Source: Colimorpha_A sp045593985
Lineage (GTDB): Bacteria; Bacillota; Clostridia; Oscillospirales; CAG-272
Direction of reading: 5' to 3'
Length of the DNA: 11,599 nucleotides
Assembly (NCBI GenBank): GCA_045593985.1
Contig: JAZNXR010000099.1
Span: 1-11,599 of the forward strand
A model generated the notes under the pieces. That model was not told where the DNA came from. It saw only the letters and a program-made list of their open reading frames with translations, and did not search any database. Both the position numbers and the translations under genes were made by a program. Below, in pieces: positions 1 to 7,355 of the stretch (its first letter is position 1; each line of letters begins with the position of its first letter).

Positions 1-10
1 AATCCCACTA

Positions 11-39
11 TTGACAAAAATTCTTCACCATGATAAAAT
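11..39 (+). promoter_or_regulatory. Strong sigma-A-type promoter
   Basis: TTGACA at 11-16 and TAAAAT at 34-39 are separated by exactly 17 bases, and a TG at 31-32 makes an extended -10. The predicted start is near base 46, the first base of the long stem described in the next entry. It would drive the structured RNA and, by readthrough, the leucine-rich-repeat gene at 270. Confidence 0.72.
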
Positions 40-45
40 GAAAAT

Positions 46-244
46 GCCAAACTAATCGAATATTGCAAAGCAGGTATAATTTTCTTTTTTGGGAAAGTAT
101 ATCTTTTTCCTCGTGCGTAAATACTGAATTTGAAAAAATGCAAATTCCGCTTTGCGTACGAGGTTATACCGATTTGCAATGATTAGTTTGGCGACTATCG
201 GAGTTTGCGTTTTTATGCGCTCGCTTCGGTGGGCGCATTTTTTT
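46..244 (+). ncRNA. Highly structured small RNA or 5' leader ending in a terminator
   Basis: Five nested pairings are visible: 46-57 with 181-192 (12 bp), 62-69 with 173-180 (8 bp), 73-79 with 164-170 (7 bp), 109-121 with 151-163 (13 bp, two G-U pairs) and 126-132 with 141-147 (7 bp). Together they form one rod of about 47 pairs, with a 29-base bulge (80-108) on the 5' side only. The predicted transcription start falls on the first paired base, and an intrinsic terminator follows at 215-244, giving an RNA of about 200 nt. This fits an independent small RNA (6S-like in outline only) or an attenuator leader for the downstream adhesin. I found no clear antiterminator, although CCGAT (169-173) could alternatively pair with ATCGG (197-201). 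No known riboswitch consensus was recognised. The fold is seen in the sequence; the function is inference. Confidence 0.5.
215..244 (+). terminator. Intrinsic terminator with UUCG tetraloop
   Basis: Bases 215-224 pair with 229-238 (10 bp including U-G pairs) around a TTCG loop (225-228). A run of seven T follows, then more T-rich sequence. It sits only 12 bases before the ribosome binding site of the gene at 270, so it either ends a separate small RNA or attenuates that gene. Confidence 0.75.
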
Positions 245-269
245 ATTTTATTTTTGGAGGAAAAGAAAA

Positions 270-2603
270 ATGAAGAAACTATTTATGACGCTTTTTGCAG
301 TTGTGACAATCTGCGTTGTTGCAATGCTCGGCGCAACGAGCGCGAGCGCGGCAAGTGAAAGCGATCTGACGTTTACGTTAAACAGTGACGGGGAAAGCTT
401 CTCGGTAACAGGATGCAATTCCTCTGCCGAAGGAGCACTCAGTATTCCTTCGATACACGAAGGTTTGCCCGTTACATCTATTGGCGACTATGCCTTCTCG
501 GGTTGCTCGGAGATTACTAACATAAGTATTCCCGATAGCGTAGCGTCTATTGGTAGTTATGCCTTCTATGATTGCTGGGCACTTACTAGCATAAGTATTT
601 CCGATAGCGTTACGTCCATTGGCGACTATGCCTTTTTGGGTTGTTCGTCTTTGGAAAGCGTGTATATCAGTGATTTAAAAGCATGGTGCGACATAAACCT
701 TAGCTATTCTTACTCTAACCCCATGTGTTTTGCAAATAACCTCTATTTAAACAACAATCTGGTATCCGGTGATTTGCAAATTCCTGACGGGGTAACCGCT
801 ATTCCTCCCTATGCCTTTGCGGGTTGCTCAGAGATTACTAGCATAAGCATTCCCGATAGCGTCACGTCTATTGGCGTTTATGCCTTTGAATATTGCTCGT
901 CACTTACTAACATTAATATTCCTGTCGGTGTTACGTCTATTGGACTCTATACATTCAACGGTTGTTCGTCGCTTACTAGCATTATTATTCCCGACGGCGT
1001 TACGGAGATTGGCGGCTCTGCCTTCTATAATTGCTCAGACTTAACAAGCATAACTATCCCGAATAGCGTTACGTCCATCGACAACTATGCTTTCAGCGGT
1101 TGTTCGGCACTTACTGGCATAAGTATTCCTGATAGCGTTGCGTCTATTGGGGGTTATGCCTTTGAATATTGCTCGTCGCTAACGAGCATGCATATTCCCA
1201 ACAGCGTTACGTTTATTGGCGGTGGCGCTTTCCGCGGTTGCACACGGCTTACGAGCATAAATATTCCCGATAGCATTAGATCTATTGGCAACCGAACATT
1301 CGACGATTGCGAAAAGCTTGCAAACATTTATGTAGAATCTCCTGCAGTCGCATCAATGCTAACCTCAGATTCTTCGTGCGGAAATCTCATATGCAATGCA
1401 ACCAAGGTTAATATACTAGACGCAATTACAGATATCCCGGACTATATAACTACAAAGTACCCACACAAATGTACTCGTATTCTAAATGACAACAAATATA
1501 AGGTATATTCTCTTGAAAGTTTGCACGTCCACAGTGACAAGTTCACTTACGACGATGACGAGCACTGGTACACATGTACCTTTTGTGGTGATCATGGGGC
1601 GAAGGCAGAGCATATTTTCATAAACGCCTGCGATACGACATGTAATATCTGCGGTTATACTCGTGCTATAACTCACTCCTACAAAACAACGTGGGACAAG
1701 GATTCTACTAATCATTGGCATCAGTGTTCCGTTTGCTCCACAAAGAAGGACGAAGCAACGCACACCTACGACAATGCTTGCGACACGACCTGTAATACTT
1801 GCGGCTATACCCGCACCATAACTCACTCCTACAAAACAACGTGGGATAAGGATTCGACCAATCACTGGCATCAGTGCTCCGTCTGCTCCGCAAAGAAGGA
1901 CGAAGTAACGCACACCTTCGACAACGCCTGCGACACAACTTGTGATGTCTGCGGTTATACCCGTACCGTAAGCCACAGCTATCAGACAACTTGGTCGAAG
2001 GACAGCTCGAAGCATTGGCATGCTTGCTCGATTTGCGGAGCGAAGAAGGATGAAGCGTCTCATACGCCCGGAGCTGCTGCTACCGAAACAATGGCACAGA
2101 CCTGCACGGCGTGCGGATACGTTATACAGGCGGCGCTCGGTCATACTCATTCCTACGGAAGCACATGGGAAAAGGATATTAACGGTCACTGGCACGAATG
2201 CGCCTGCGGATCAAGAAAAGACGAGGGAACGCATACTTATGACGGCGGCAAGGTAACGAAGGATCCGACCGTTGACGAGGAAGGCGTAAAGACCTACACC
2301 TGTACCGCTTGCGGCGCGACGAAAACCGAAGCGATAGCGAAGCTTCCGCCTGCTACGACCGAGAATCAGACAACTCCCGAAGATACGACCGCACCTGATA
2401 CGACTACTACGACCGACAGCACGACTGCTCCCGACACGACCGTTCCCGACGTTACTATTCCCGACACGACCGACAGCGGAAAAGGAAGCGTCAACAAGGG
2501 TGACGATAAGACTGCGACAGTTGTAATTATCGTTGCAGCTTCTGCTCTCGTCCTCGGTGGCGGCGGAACGGCACTTGCCTTTATTCTCAAAAAGAAGAAA
2601 TAA
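270..2603 (+). CDS. BspA-type leucine-rich-repeat surface protein, membrane anchored
   Basis: A 777-residue exported protein. The start is set by GGAGG at 256-260, nine bases before the ATG. Residues 1-27 are a signal peptide (KK, hydrophobic core, ending near ASA). Residues about 60-360 hold 11 LRR_5/BspA-type repeats of roughly 23 residues, with the pattern SIPDSVTSIG-x-YAF-xx-C; a non-repeat insert splits the third and fourth. Residues about 418-690 are a chain of CxxC/His modules (HWHQCSVC, CDTTCNTCGYTR), including three 50-residue tandem copies at 468-617. A T/D/P-rich linker (about 692-740) leads to a C-terminal transmembrane helix (about 748-773) ending in four lysines. No LPxTG- or NPxTG-like sorting motif is visible, so anchoring is probably by the helix. 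BspA-like proteins of known function bind host matrix, other bacteria or mucosal surfaces; the ligand here is unknown. The paired Cys motifs suggest small metal-binding or disulfide modules, which is inference. Confidence 0.88.
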   Translation: MKKLFMTLFAVVTICVVAMLGATSASAASESDLTFTLNSDGESFSVTGCNSSAEGALSIPSIHEGLPVTSIGDYAFSGCSEITNISIPDSVASIGSYAFYDCWALTSISISDSVTSIGDYAFLGCSSLESVYISDLKAWCDINLSYSYSNPMCFANNLYLNNNLVSGDLQIPDGVTAIPPYAFAGCSEITSISIPDSVTSIGVYAFEYCSSLTNINIPVGVTSIGLYTFNGCSSLTSIIIPDGVTEIGGSAFYNCSDLTSITIPNSVTSIDNYAFSGCSALTGISIPDSVASIGGYAFEYCSSLTSMHIPNSVTFIGGGAFRGCTRLTSINIPDSIRSIGNRTFDDCEKLANIYVESPAVASMLTSDSSCGNLICNATKVNILDAITDIPDYITTKYPHKCTRILNDNKYKVYSLESLHVHSDKFTYDDDEHWYTCTFCGDHGAKAEHIFINACDTTCNICGYTRAITHSYKTTWDKDSTNHWHQCSVCSTKKDEATHTYDNACDTTCNTCGYTRTITHSYKTTWDKDSTNHWHQCSVCSAKKDEVTHTFDNACDTTCDVCGYTRTVSHSYQTTWSKDSSKHWHACSICGAKKDEASHTPGAAATETMAQTCTACGYVIQAALGHTHSYGSTWEKDINGHWHECACGSRKDEGTHTYDGGKVTKDPTVDEEGVKTYTCTACGATKTEAIAKLPPATTENQTTPEDTTAPDTTTTTDSTTAPDTTVPDVTIPDTTDSGKGSVNKGDDKTATVVIIVAASALVLGGGGTALAFILKKKK
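465..1335 (+). repeat. Tandem 69-bp repeats encoding the LRR units
   Basis: Units of about 69 bp (23 codons) recur 11 times, each with a near-constant core encoding IPDSVTSIG and YAF-xx-C. The array is interrupted at about 655-785 by unrelated coding sequence. Similarity at the nucleotide level makes unit gain and loss plausible. Confidence 0.8.
1671..2120 (+). repeat. Three tandem 150-bp repeats encoding Cys modules
   Basis: The motif encoding THSYKTTW starts at 1671 and 1821, and its variant at 1971, so the period is exactly 150 bp (50 codons). The first two units are nearly identical in nucleotides and the third is diverged. A partial earlier unit encoding CDTTCNICGYTR lies just before, at about 1629-1664. 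The pattern suggests recent duplication inside the gene. Confidence 0.82.
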
Positions 2604-2612
2604 TATGACATG

Positions 2613-2640
2613 AAAAAAGCACCCGTGAGGGTGCTTTTTT
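2613..2640. terminator. Bidirectional intrinsic terminator between convergent genes
   Basis: AAAAAAGCACCC (2613-2624) pairs perfectly with GGGTGCTTTTTT (2629-2640) around a GTGA loop. It serves the LRR gene on the plus strand and the 5'-nucleotidase-family gene on the minus strand, whose stop codon is one base away. Confidence 0.9.
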
Positions 2641-2641
2641 A

Positions 2642-4318
2642 TCAGCTTGAAAGACCGCCTTGCTTGATATATTCGGCAAGCAAGTCACGGGCGTAGATCG
2701 GCTCGTCAAGACGCGCGACCTCGGTAAGACGGTTTGGAGCATAAGTGGAAGAATAGCTGTCCACTATAATATAGTAGGTCTTGTTTCTGTCGAGGTTATA
2801 TTTTACCTCTTGGCCATAGGTGTCGTAATAGATAAAATAGTTTGAATTTGTCGTATTGAAGAAGCGGCTTTGAAGATCGGAGCCCTTTATCGAGCAGAGA
2901 ACGAGGTTGTTATCAAAGGGGAAGATCGAATACAGATCGCCGTAGCGAATATCGCCTCTTTGCAGCTCGTAAGGTGAGCGTACCGACAGGTATCCGCCGC
3001 CGAGCACGATATCGTATTTATCGCCCCAAAGCTCAACGCCCTTTTCGTAGTAGAGCTGTGCAACAAGGTTGCGAAGGAAGTTTGACGTGCGACGGCTGGT
3101 TGTTTGACCGAGCACTTCGTCTCCTGCCGCTATCTCGTCCTTATATTTATCGAGCAGCTCGTTAATTATCGGTGAATCGTCAAGGGACGTATATTCGTTT
3201 GTGCTTATGAACTTTGCATCAAGAACTGCCTTATTGTTGTTTGCGAGATTGCATTTTGCTCTGGCGTAGGTTATGCCGTCGTTATCGCCGCCGCCCTGAA
3301 CGTGATATATACCGTTACCGTCGACCTTTACGTAGCTTTTGTGAGAGTGCCCTTCAAAAACGATGTCAACGTAGCCATTTGACAAGGCAATGTCATAGTA
3401 AGAACTACCGGATGCAATGCTTTCGCCTGCGGTGCCGCCGTCGTGAATGGAATAGACGATAAAGTCGACTCCCGACTCACGAAGTCGGGTTGATTCCGCC
3501 TTTACAAGCTCGGTCAGATCATTTCCTGTCTTGAAGTAAATATCCTCAACCTTATCGGGAGCAATGGATGAATAGCAGTCGCCTATTGCGCCGATGATGC
3601 CAACGCTTATGCCGTTAAGCTCAATGACAACGGAGCTTTCGCAGTATTCAACACGCTTGTTTGTATCACGGTCGTATATATTTATTGCGAGGAAGGGGAA
3701 GCTTGCGATGGCGCTGCTGGAGATGTCCGCATCCTCGCCCCAGTCGAATTCGTGGTTGCCGAGAGTCATTGCGGAAACGCCGATGCGATTCATCCATTCG
3801 GTTATCATAGCGCCGCTCGTGAGATTGGATTCGGGGCTGCCCTGCCACATATCACCTGATGAAAGGAAGATGCTGTTCGGATTCTTTTTGCGAGCCTGCT
3901 CCAAATAGGTTGTAAGCTCGTCTACGCCGGGCTGCGAATCGGTATCGGAGAATTTGCCGTGCAAGTCGTTGATCGCATAAAAGTCGATATATACGATAAC
4001 GATGTCATTACAGCTATCGCAGTAGCCGTTATCGTCAACGTCGAGATGGTTTTTGCAGGTGTCGTCCTGAACCTGATCTGTGGTCTGCTCGGTCGATTCT
4101 TCCACCGGAGGCTTTGAGGTATCGCCCTCGGTAATCTCGGTCGTTTGATCGGTGGTTTTATCGGTTGTTTGGCTTCCTGTCAGCCCCTCGGTCTGAGCTT
4201 GAGTTTCGCTTTCGGTTTCCCCGGTATTGCCGTCAGGCTTTGCTCGGCAGGCGGAGGAAAATAGCGTAATTAGTGCCAAAATCAGCGCTAAAAAGCGCGT
4301 TTTTGTGCTGTTTTTCAT
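2642..4318 (-). CDS. Secreted lipoprotein, UshA/5'-nucleotidase-family metallophosphoesterase
   Basis: A 558-residue protein expected to dephosphorylate extracellular nucleotides or related phosphoesters at the cell surface. Residues 1-24 are a signal peptide ending in SSAC; Cys24 is a probable lipidation site, though Ser at -3 is not ideal for a lipobox. A T/E/D-rich linker (about 30-86) and a short Cys motif (Cys88, Cys100, Cys103, in NGYCDSCN) come before the catalytic domain. That domain shows the dinuclear metal-site motifs NDLHGK (117-122), GDMWQGS (155-161), GNHEFDWG (187-194) and a later GHSH. The C-terminal part (LGGGYLSVR, GDIRYGDLYSIFPFDN) matches the 5'-nucleotidase C-terminal substrate-binding domain. 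Length and domain order are normal for the family. The exact substrate (5'-nucleotide, 2',3'-cyclic nucleotide or other) cannot be read from the sequence. The ribosome binding site is weak (AAGGGA, about 10 bases from the ATG). Confidence 0.9.
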   Translation of the reverse strand: MKNSTKTRFLALILALITLFSSACRAKPDGNTGETESETQAQTEGLTGSQTTDKTTDQTTEITEGDTSKPPVEESTEQTTDQVQDDTCKNHLDVDDNGYCDSCNDIVIVYIDFYAINDLHGKFSDTDSQPGVDELTTYLEQARKKNPNSIFLSSGDMWQGSPESNLTSGAMITEWMNRIGVSAMTLGNHEFDWGEDADISSSAIASFPFLAINIYDRDTNKRVEYCESSVVIELNGISVGIIGAIGDCYSSIAPDKVEDIYFKTGNDLTELVKAESTRLRESGVDFIVYSIHDGGTAGESIASGSSYYDIALSNGYVDIVFEGHSHKSYVKVDGNGIYHVQGGGDNDGITYARAKCNLANNNKAVLDAKFISTNEYTSLDDSPIINELLDKYKDEIAAGDEVLGQTTSRRTSNFLRNLVAQLYYEKGVELWGDKYDIVLGGGYLSVRSPYELQRGDIRYGDLYSIFPFDNNLVLCSIKGSDLQSRFFNTTNSNYFIYYDTYGQEVKYNLDRNKTYYIIVDSYSSTYAPNRLTEVARLDEPIYARDLLAEYIKQGGLSS

Positions 4319-4356
4319 CGGTTTTTGTCCCTTTTTGAGAGGTTTTTTTCGAGTAT

Positions 4357-4385
4357 ATTATATACTATTTTGCCGCCGCCGTCAA
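4357..4385 (-). promoter_or_regulatory. Promoter of the 5'-nucleotidase-family gene
   Basis: On the minus strand, TTGACG (4380-4385) and TATAAT (4357-4362) are 17 bases apart. The transcript would start near 4350, about 30 bases upstream of the start codon. Confidence 0.8.
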
Positions 4386-4457
4386 CAAGTGATTTGAAAA
4401 TACGCATCATTCGATAAACCGCTTGGTATTATTTTTCCACCTCTTGTGCGTTCAGTA

Positions 4458-4486
4458 TTTACTTTTACTGCTTTTTGTGCTATAAT
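4458..4486 (+). promoter_or_regulatory. Promoter of the tldD-tldE operon
   Basis: TATAAT at 4481-4486 is preceded by TG at 4478-4479 (extended -10), and a weak -35 TTTACT lies at 4458-4463 with a 17-base spacer. It is divergent from the promoter at 4357-4385; the two -35 elements are about 72 bases apart. Confidence 0.7.
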
Positions 4487-4522
4487 CACTACATATCCTA
4501 AATAATCCGGGAGGAAGTAATA

Positions 4523-5935
4523 ATGAGTGTTAAACACACAGAGGTTTTCGGTATAACCGAGGACGTGGCTAAGAGTATTCTTGAAATTGCTCTCAGTACG
4601 GGCGGCGATTTTGCCGAGGTCTATATCGAAAATTCGACAAACGAAGTTCTCGCAATGCGTGAAAGAAAGCTTGCTAATGCCAACGCATCGAAGGTGCTTG
4701 GCGCAGCAATACGAGTTATTAAGGACGGAACGGAGGTCAATGCCTCGGTTACCGACTTTACGTCTGAAAAGCTCATGGAAACTGCAAAGGTGCTTGCAGA
4801 CAGCTTTGACGGTGAAAGAAGGGTTTCGGTATTGCCTTTCGTTGAAAAGACCGTTCCTTCTGTCGTTGATCCCAAATACATTCGAGGTGAGGATTATACC
4901 GAGGAGCTTGCGCTTCTTTTGGGTGCTACCGAAGGCGCATACGGATACAGCGCCGAGATCATTCAGGTAATGGCTAACCTTACCAAAAAGGAACAGCGAA
5001 TCTTTGTGTTCGCAAGTGACTCGACATGGCAGACGGATTACCGTTGCAACACGAGAATCATGTGCCAGGCTATTGCAAGTGACGGAAAAGATATGCAGCC
5101 TGCGCACAGCTCGTTCGGACGCAATCAGGGTATGGAGATGTTCGAGGGCTTTGATCCCGTTGAATTCGGCCGTGATGCGGCGTTCAATGCGGTTGAGATG
5201 CTTCACGCAGAGCAGATGCAGGGCGGCGAGATGCCTGTTGTAATTCACAACGGCTTCGGCGGTGTTATTCTTCACGAGGCTTGCGTTCACGGTCTTGAGG
5301 CAACCTCTGTTGCGAAGGGCATGAGCGTATTCTGCGGAAAGATCGGCGAAAAGGTCGCTTCCGACATCGTAAACGCCGTTGATGACGGTACGGGCGAAAA
5401 TCTTTGGGGCTCGATAAACGTCGATGACGAGGGAACACCCTCACAGCGCAACCTTCTTATCGAGAACGGAATTCTTCGTTCCTATCTCGTTGACAAGAAA
5501 AACGCGACAAAGATGAATCACCCTGTGACCGGCTCTTCACGCCGTGAGTCCTACAAATACCAGACGACCTCCCGTATGACGAACACATATTTCCTCCCCG
5601 GCACGTCGACCTTTGAGGAAATTATCGCAAATACGAAGTACGGACTTTTTGCAAAGGAAATGGGCGGCGGATCGGTTAACCCCGCAACGGGCGAATTTAA
5701 CTTCGCAGTAGACGTTGCTTATCTGATCGAGGACGGAAAGATCACAAGACCTGTCAAGGGCGCAACGCTTGTTGGCTCGGGCAAGGACGTTCTTCTCCGA
5801 ATTGATATGATTGCAGACAATCTTGAATACGGCTACGGTATGTGTGGCTCTATGAGCGGATCTGTTCCGACCATCGTTGGTCAGCCTACCATCAGAGTAT
5901 CGAGCATGACTGTCGGCGGAAAGGGAGGTAAATGA
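4523..5935 (+). CDS. tldD: TldD family metallopeptidase, catalytic subunit
   Basis: A 470-residue cytoplasmic zinc peptidase. In the TldD/TldE heterodimer this subunit carries the metal and cleaves unfolded peptides threaded into a central chamber; in Escherichia coli the pair matures microcin B17 and degrades the antitoxin CcdA. The metal-binding motif HEACVH lies at residues 251-256 within ILHEACVHGLEA (E. coli has HEAVGH), and Cys441 in YGMCGSMSGSVPTIVGQP matches the expected third ligand near the C-terminus. GGGSVNPATGEF is also typical. GGGAGG-like sequence (GGGAGG, 4509-4514) sits eight bases before the ATG. The stop overlaps the start region of the next gene, so the two are co-transcribed and probably translationally coupled. 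No RiPP precursor or toxin-antitoxin gene is visible nearby, so the physiological substrate is unknown. Confidence 0.93.
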   Translation: MSVKHTEVFGITEDVAKSILEIALSTGGDFAEVYIENSTNEVLAMRERKLANANASKVLGAAIRVIKDGTEVNASVTDFTSEKLMETAKVLADSFDGERRVSVLPFVEKTVPSVVDPKYIRGEDYTEELALLLGATEGAYGYSAEIIQVMANLTKKEQRIFVFASDSTWQTDYRCNTRIMCQAIASDGKDMQPAHSSFGRNQGMEMFEGFDPVEFGRDAAFNAVEMLHAEQMQGGEMPVVIHNGFGGVILHEACVHGLEATSVAKGMSVFCGKIGEKVASDIVNAVDDGTGENLWGSINVDDEGTPSQRNLLIENGILRSYLVDKKNATKMNHPVTGSSRRESYKYQTTSRMTNTYFLPGTSTFEEIIANTKYGLFAKEMGGGSVNPATGEFNFAVDVAYLIEDGKITRPVKGATLVGSGKDVLLRIDMIADNLEYGYGMCGSMSGSVPTIVGQPTIRVSSMTVGGKGGK

Positions 5936-5937
5936 TA

Positions 5938-7266
5938 ATGACTCTTGAAAGAATTATAGAAAGAGGCCTTGAGCTTGGCCTTGAAGCGGTTGAGGTTTAT
6001 GCAAATACCTCCGAAAGCAACACAATCAAGCTTGATGACGGAACTCTTGAATCGTACAATATCAAGGAGCTTTTCTCGGTTTCTATCCGTGGTCTTAAGG
6101 ACGGAAAGATGGCATACGTCAGCTCCGAATCGCTTGATGACGAGACGATGGAGCAGGTGCTTATGAGCCTTATAAGAAATGTTGAGGCGCTTGATGCTAC
6201 CGAGCCTGAATTTATGTTTGAGGGCGGAAGCACTTACGTCAGCGTTCCCGACGTAAGATCCGACTACAAGGAGCATTCGACAAGCGAAAAGATCGCAATG
6301 CTCAAAAAGCTTGAAAGCGAAGCCTTGGCAACAAGTGACAAAATCGTTAAGATAGGCTACTGTCAGTACTCCGAGACCTCGCAAAAGACTGTTCTTATTA
6401 ACTCCAAGGGACTCAATTTGAGCCGAGAGCTTTCCTATGTCTCGACCTTCCTCGGCCCGCTTGCTGCTGAGGGCGATCAGACGGTCGTTGGCTTCTCGGG
6501 CGATATTAATATCAACTTTGCTGATATTGAGCTTGACCGCCTTGTGAGCGAATCGACCGAAAATGCCCTTTCTCAGCTTGGCGCAGGTGCGGTTGATACA
6601 GGAAAGTATCCCGTTGTTCTGAAGCGTGACGTTGCAAGCGAGATCCTTTCTGCGTTCTCGTCGGTATTCCTCGGTGACAGCGCGCTTCGCAAGATGACGC
6701 TTCTTACCGATAAGATCGGAACGAAGGTATTTGGTGATAACATTACGATCGTTGACGATCCCTTCTCTGATGTTGCGCTTATCAAGTATCCTTTTGATGA
6801 CGAGGGCGTTCCTTGTCGCGCAAAGAATGTCGTTGAAAACGGCGTTTTCTGTACCTTCCTCAATACTCTTAAAACTGCGAACTTCCTTAACACAGAGCCG
6901 ACCGGTAACGGCTTCAAGGCAGGCGCAGGTGCAATAACCTCCTCGCCTACCAACCTTTATATCAAGGAAGGTGAGCTTTCGAAGGACGAGATCATTGCAT
7001 CGGTTGAAAACGGCATATTCGTTACCGAGGTTAACGGTCTGCACGCAGGACTTAATCCTATTTCGGGTGATTTCAACGTACAGGCATCCGGCTTTGTTAT
7101 TAAGGACGGAAAGCTTGATCGCCCGATTACGCTCTTTGTTGTCAGCGGTAACTTCTACGAGATGATGAATGACGTTACGGCAATCGGAAACGATATCGAA
7201 AAACGCTTCGTAGGTGTTGCTTCTCCTACGCTTAAGATCGGTACGCTTGCTATTTCGGGTAAGTAA
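5938..7266 (+). CDS. pmbA: TldE/PmbA family protein, non-catalytic partner of TldD
   Basis: A protein of about 442 residues homologous to TldD but without the HExxxH motif, as expected of the TldE (PmbA) subunit that completes the heterodimer chamber. Diagnostic stretches are the N-terminal GLEAVEVYANTSESNTIKLD and the C-terminal LNPISGDFNVQASGFVIKDG followed by GNFYEMMNDVTAIGND. Two ATG codons are possible: 5932, overlapping the tldD stop as ATGA, and 5938. GGGAGG at 5923-5928 is three bases from the first and nine from the second, so 5938 is preferred. Only two residues are at stake. Gene order and overlap fit obligate co-expression with tldD. Confidence 0.9.
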   Translation: MTLERIIERGLELGLEAVEVYANTSESNTIKLDDGTLESYNIKELFSVSIRGLKDGKMAYVSSESLDDETMEQVLMSLIRNVEALDATEPEFMFEGGSTYVSVPDVRSDYKEHSTSEKIAMLKKLESEALATSDKIVKIGYCQYSETSQKTVLINSKGLNLSRELSYVSTFLGPLAAEGDQTVVGFSGDININFADIELDRLVSESTENALSQLGAGAVDTGKYPVVLKRDVASEILSAFSSVFLGDSALRKMTLLTDKIGTKVFGDNITIVDDPFSDVALIKYPFDDEGVPCRAKNVVENGVFCTFLNTLKTANFLNTEPTGNGFKAGAGAITSSPTNLYIKEGELSKDEIIASVENGIFVTEVNGLHAGLNPISGDFNVQASGFVIKDGKLDRPITLFVVSGNFYEMMNDVTAIGNDIEKRFVGVASPTLKIGTLAISGK

Positions 7267-7275
7267 ATAATATTG

Positions 7276-7305
7276 TAACGGCAGAGGATATTTCCTCTGC
7301 CGTTA
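7276..7305 (+). terminator. Terminator-like hairpin after tldE, lacking a U-tract
   Basis: Bases 7276-7288 and 7293-7305 form a perfect 13-bp stem with a TATT loop. It starts ten bases after the tldE stop, as a terminator would. It is followed by AATGCC and then the repeat at 7308 instead of a T run, so it may be a terminator whose tail was lost, or only an RNA-stabilising hairpin. Confidence 0.5.
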
Positions 7306-7307
7306 AT

Positions 7308-7351
7308 GCCTCGCCCTCCGGGAGAGGTGTCGCCGCAGGCGACGGAGAGGG
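7308..7351 (+). repeat. Two-hairpin repeat, copy A (left end of the nuclease cassette)
   Basis: The first hairpin is CCTC-CCC around TCC with GGG-GAGG (7309-7327). The second is GTCGCC / GGCGAC (7329-7334 with 7338-7343) around GCA. The copy ends in GGAGAGGG (7344-7351), which serves as Shine-Dalgarno sequence four bases before the nuclease ATG. Closely related to copy C at 7810-7855. Confidence 0.8.
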
Positions 7352-7355
7352 TATA

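Noticed and set aside
46..244. c-di-GMP-I or other known riboswitch class
   Set aside because: The fold is one long rod; the conserved blocks I know for GEMM, T-box, fluoride or SAM classes are absent. It is kept as an unassigned structured RNA.
152..358. Small plus-strand frame overlapping the structured RNA and the start of the LRR gene
   Set aside because: It runs through the terminator hairpin, has no ribosome binding site and overlaps a signal peptide in another frame.
1482..2195. Minus-strand open frame opposite the 150-bp repeats
   Set aside because: Its internal repetition simply mirrors the tandem repeats of the real plus-strand gene.
4382..5290. Long minus-strand open frame (302 codons) opposite tldD
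   Set aside because: The plus-strand frame encodes a clear TldD with its metal motif. The opposite frame has no recognisable motif and no suitable ribosome binding site; it is a by-product of codon bias.
5881..7044. Long minus-strand open frame (387 codons) opposite tldE
   Set aside because: Same reasoning; the plus strand clearly encodes TldE and the antisense product shows no domain features.
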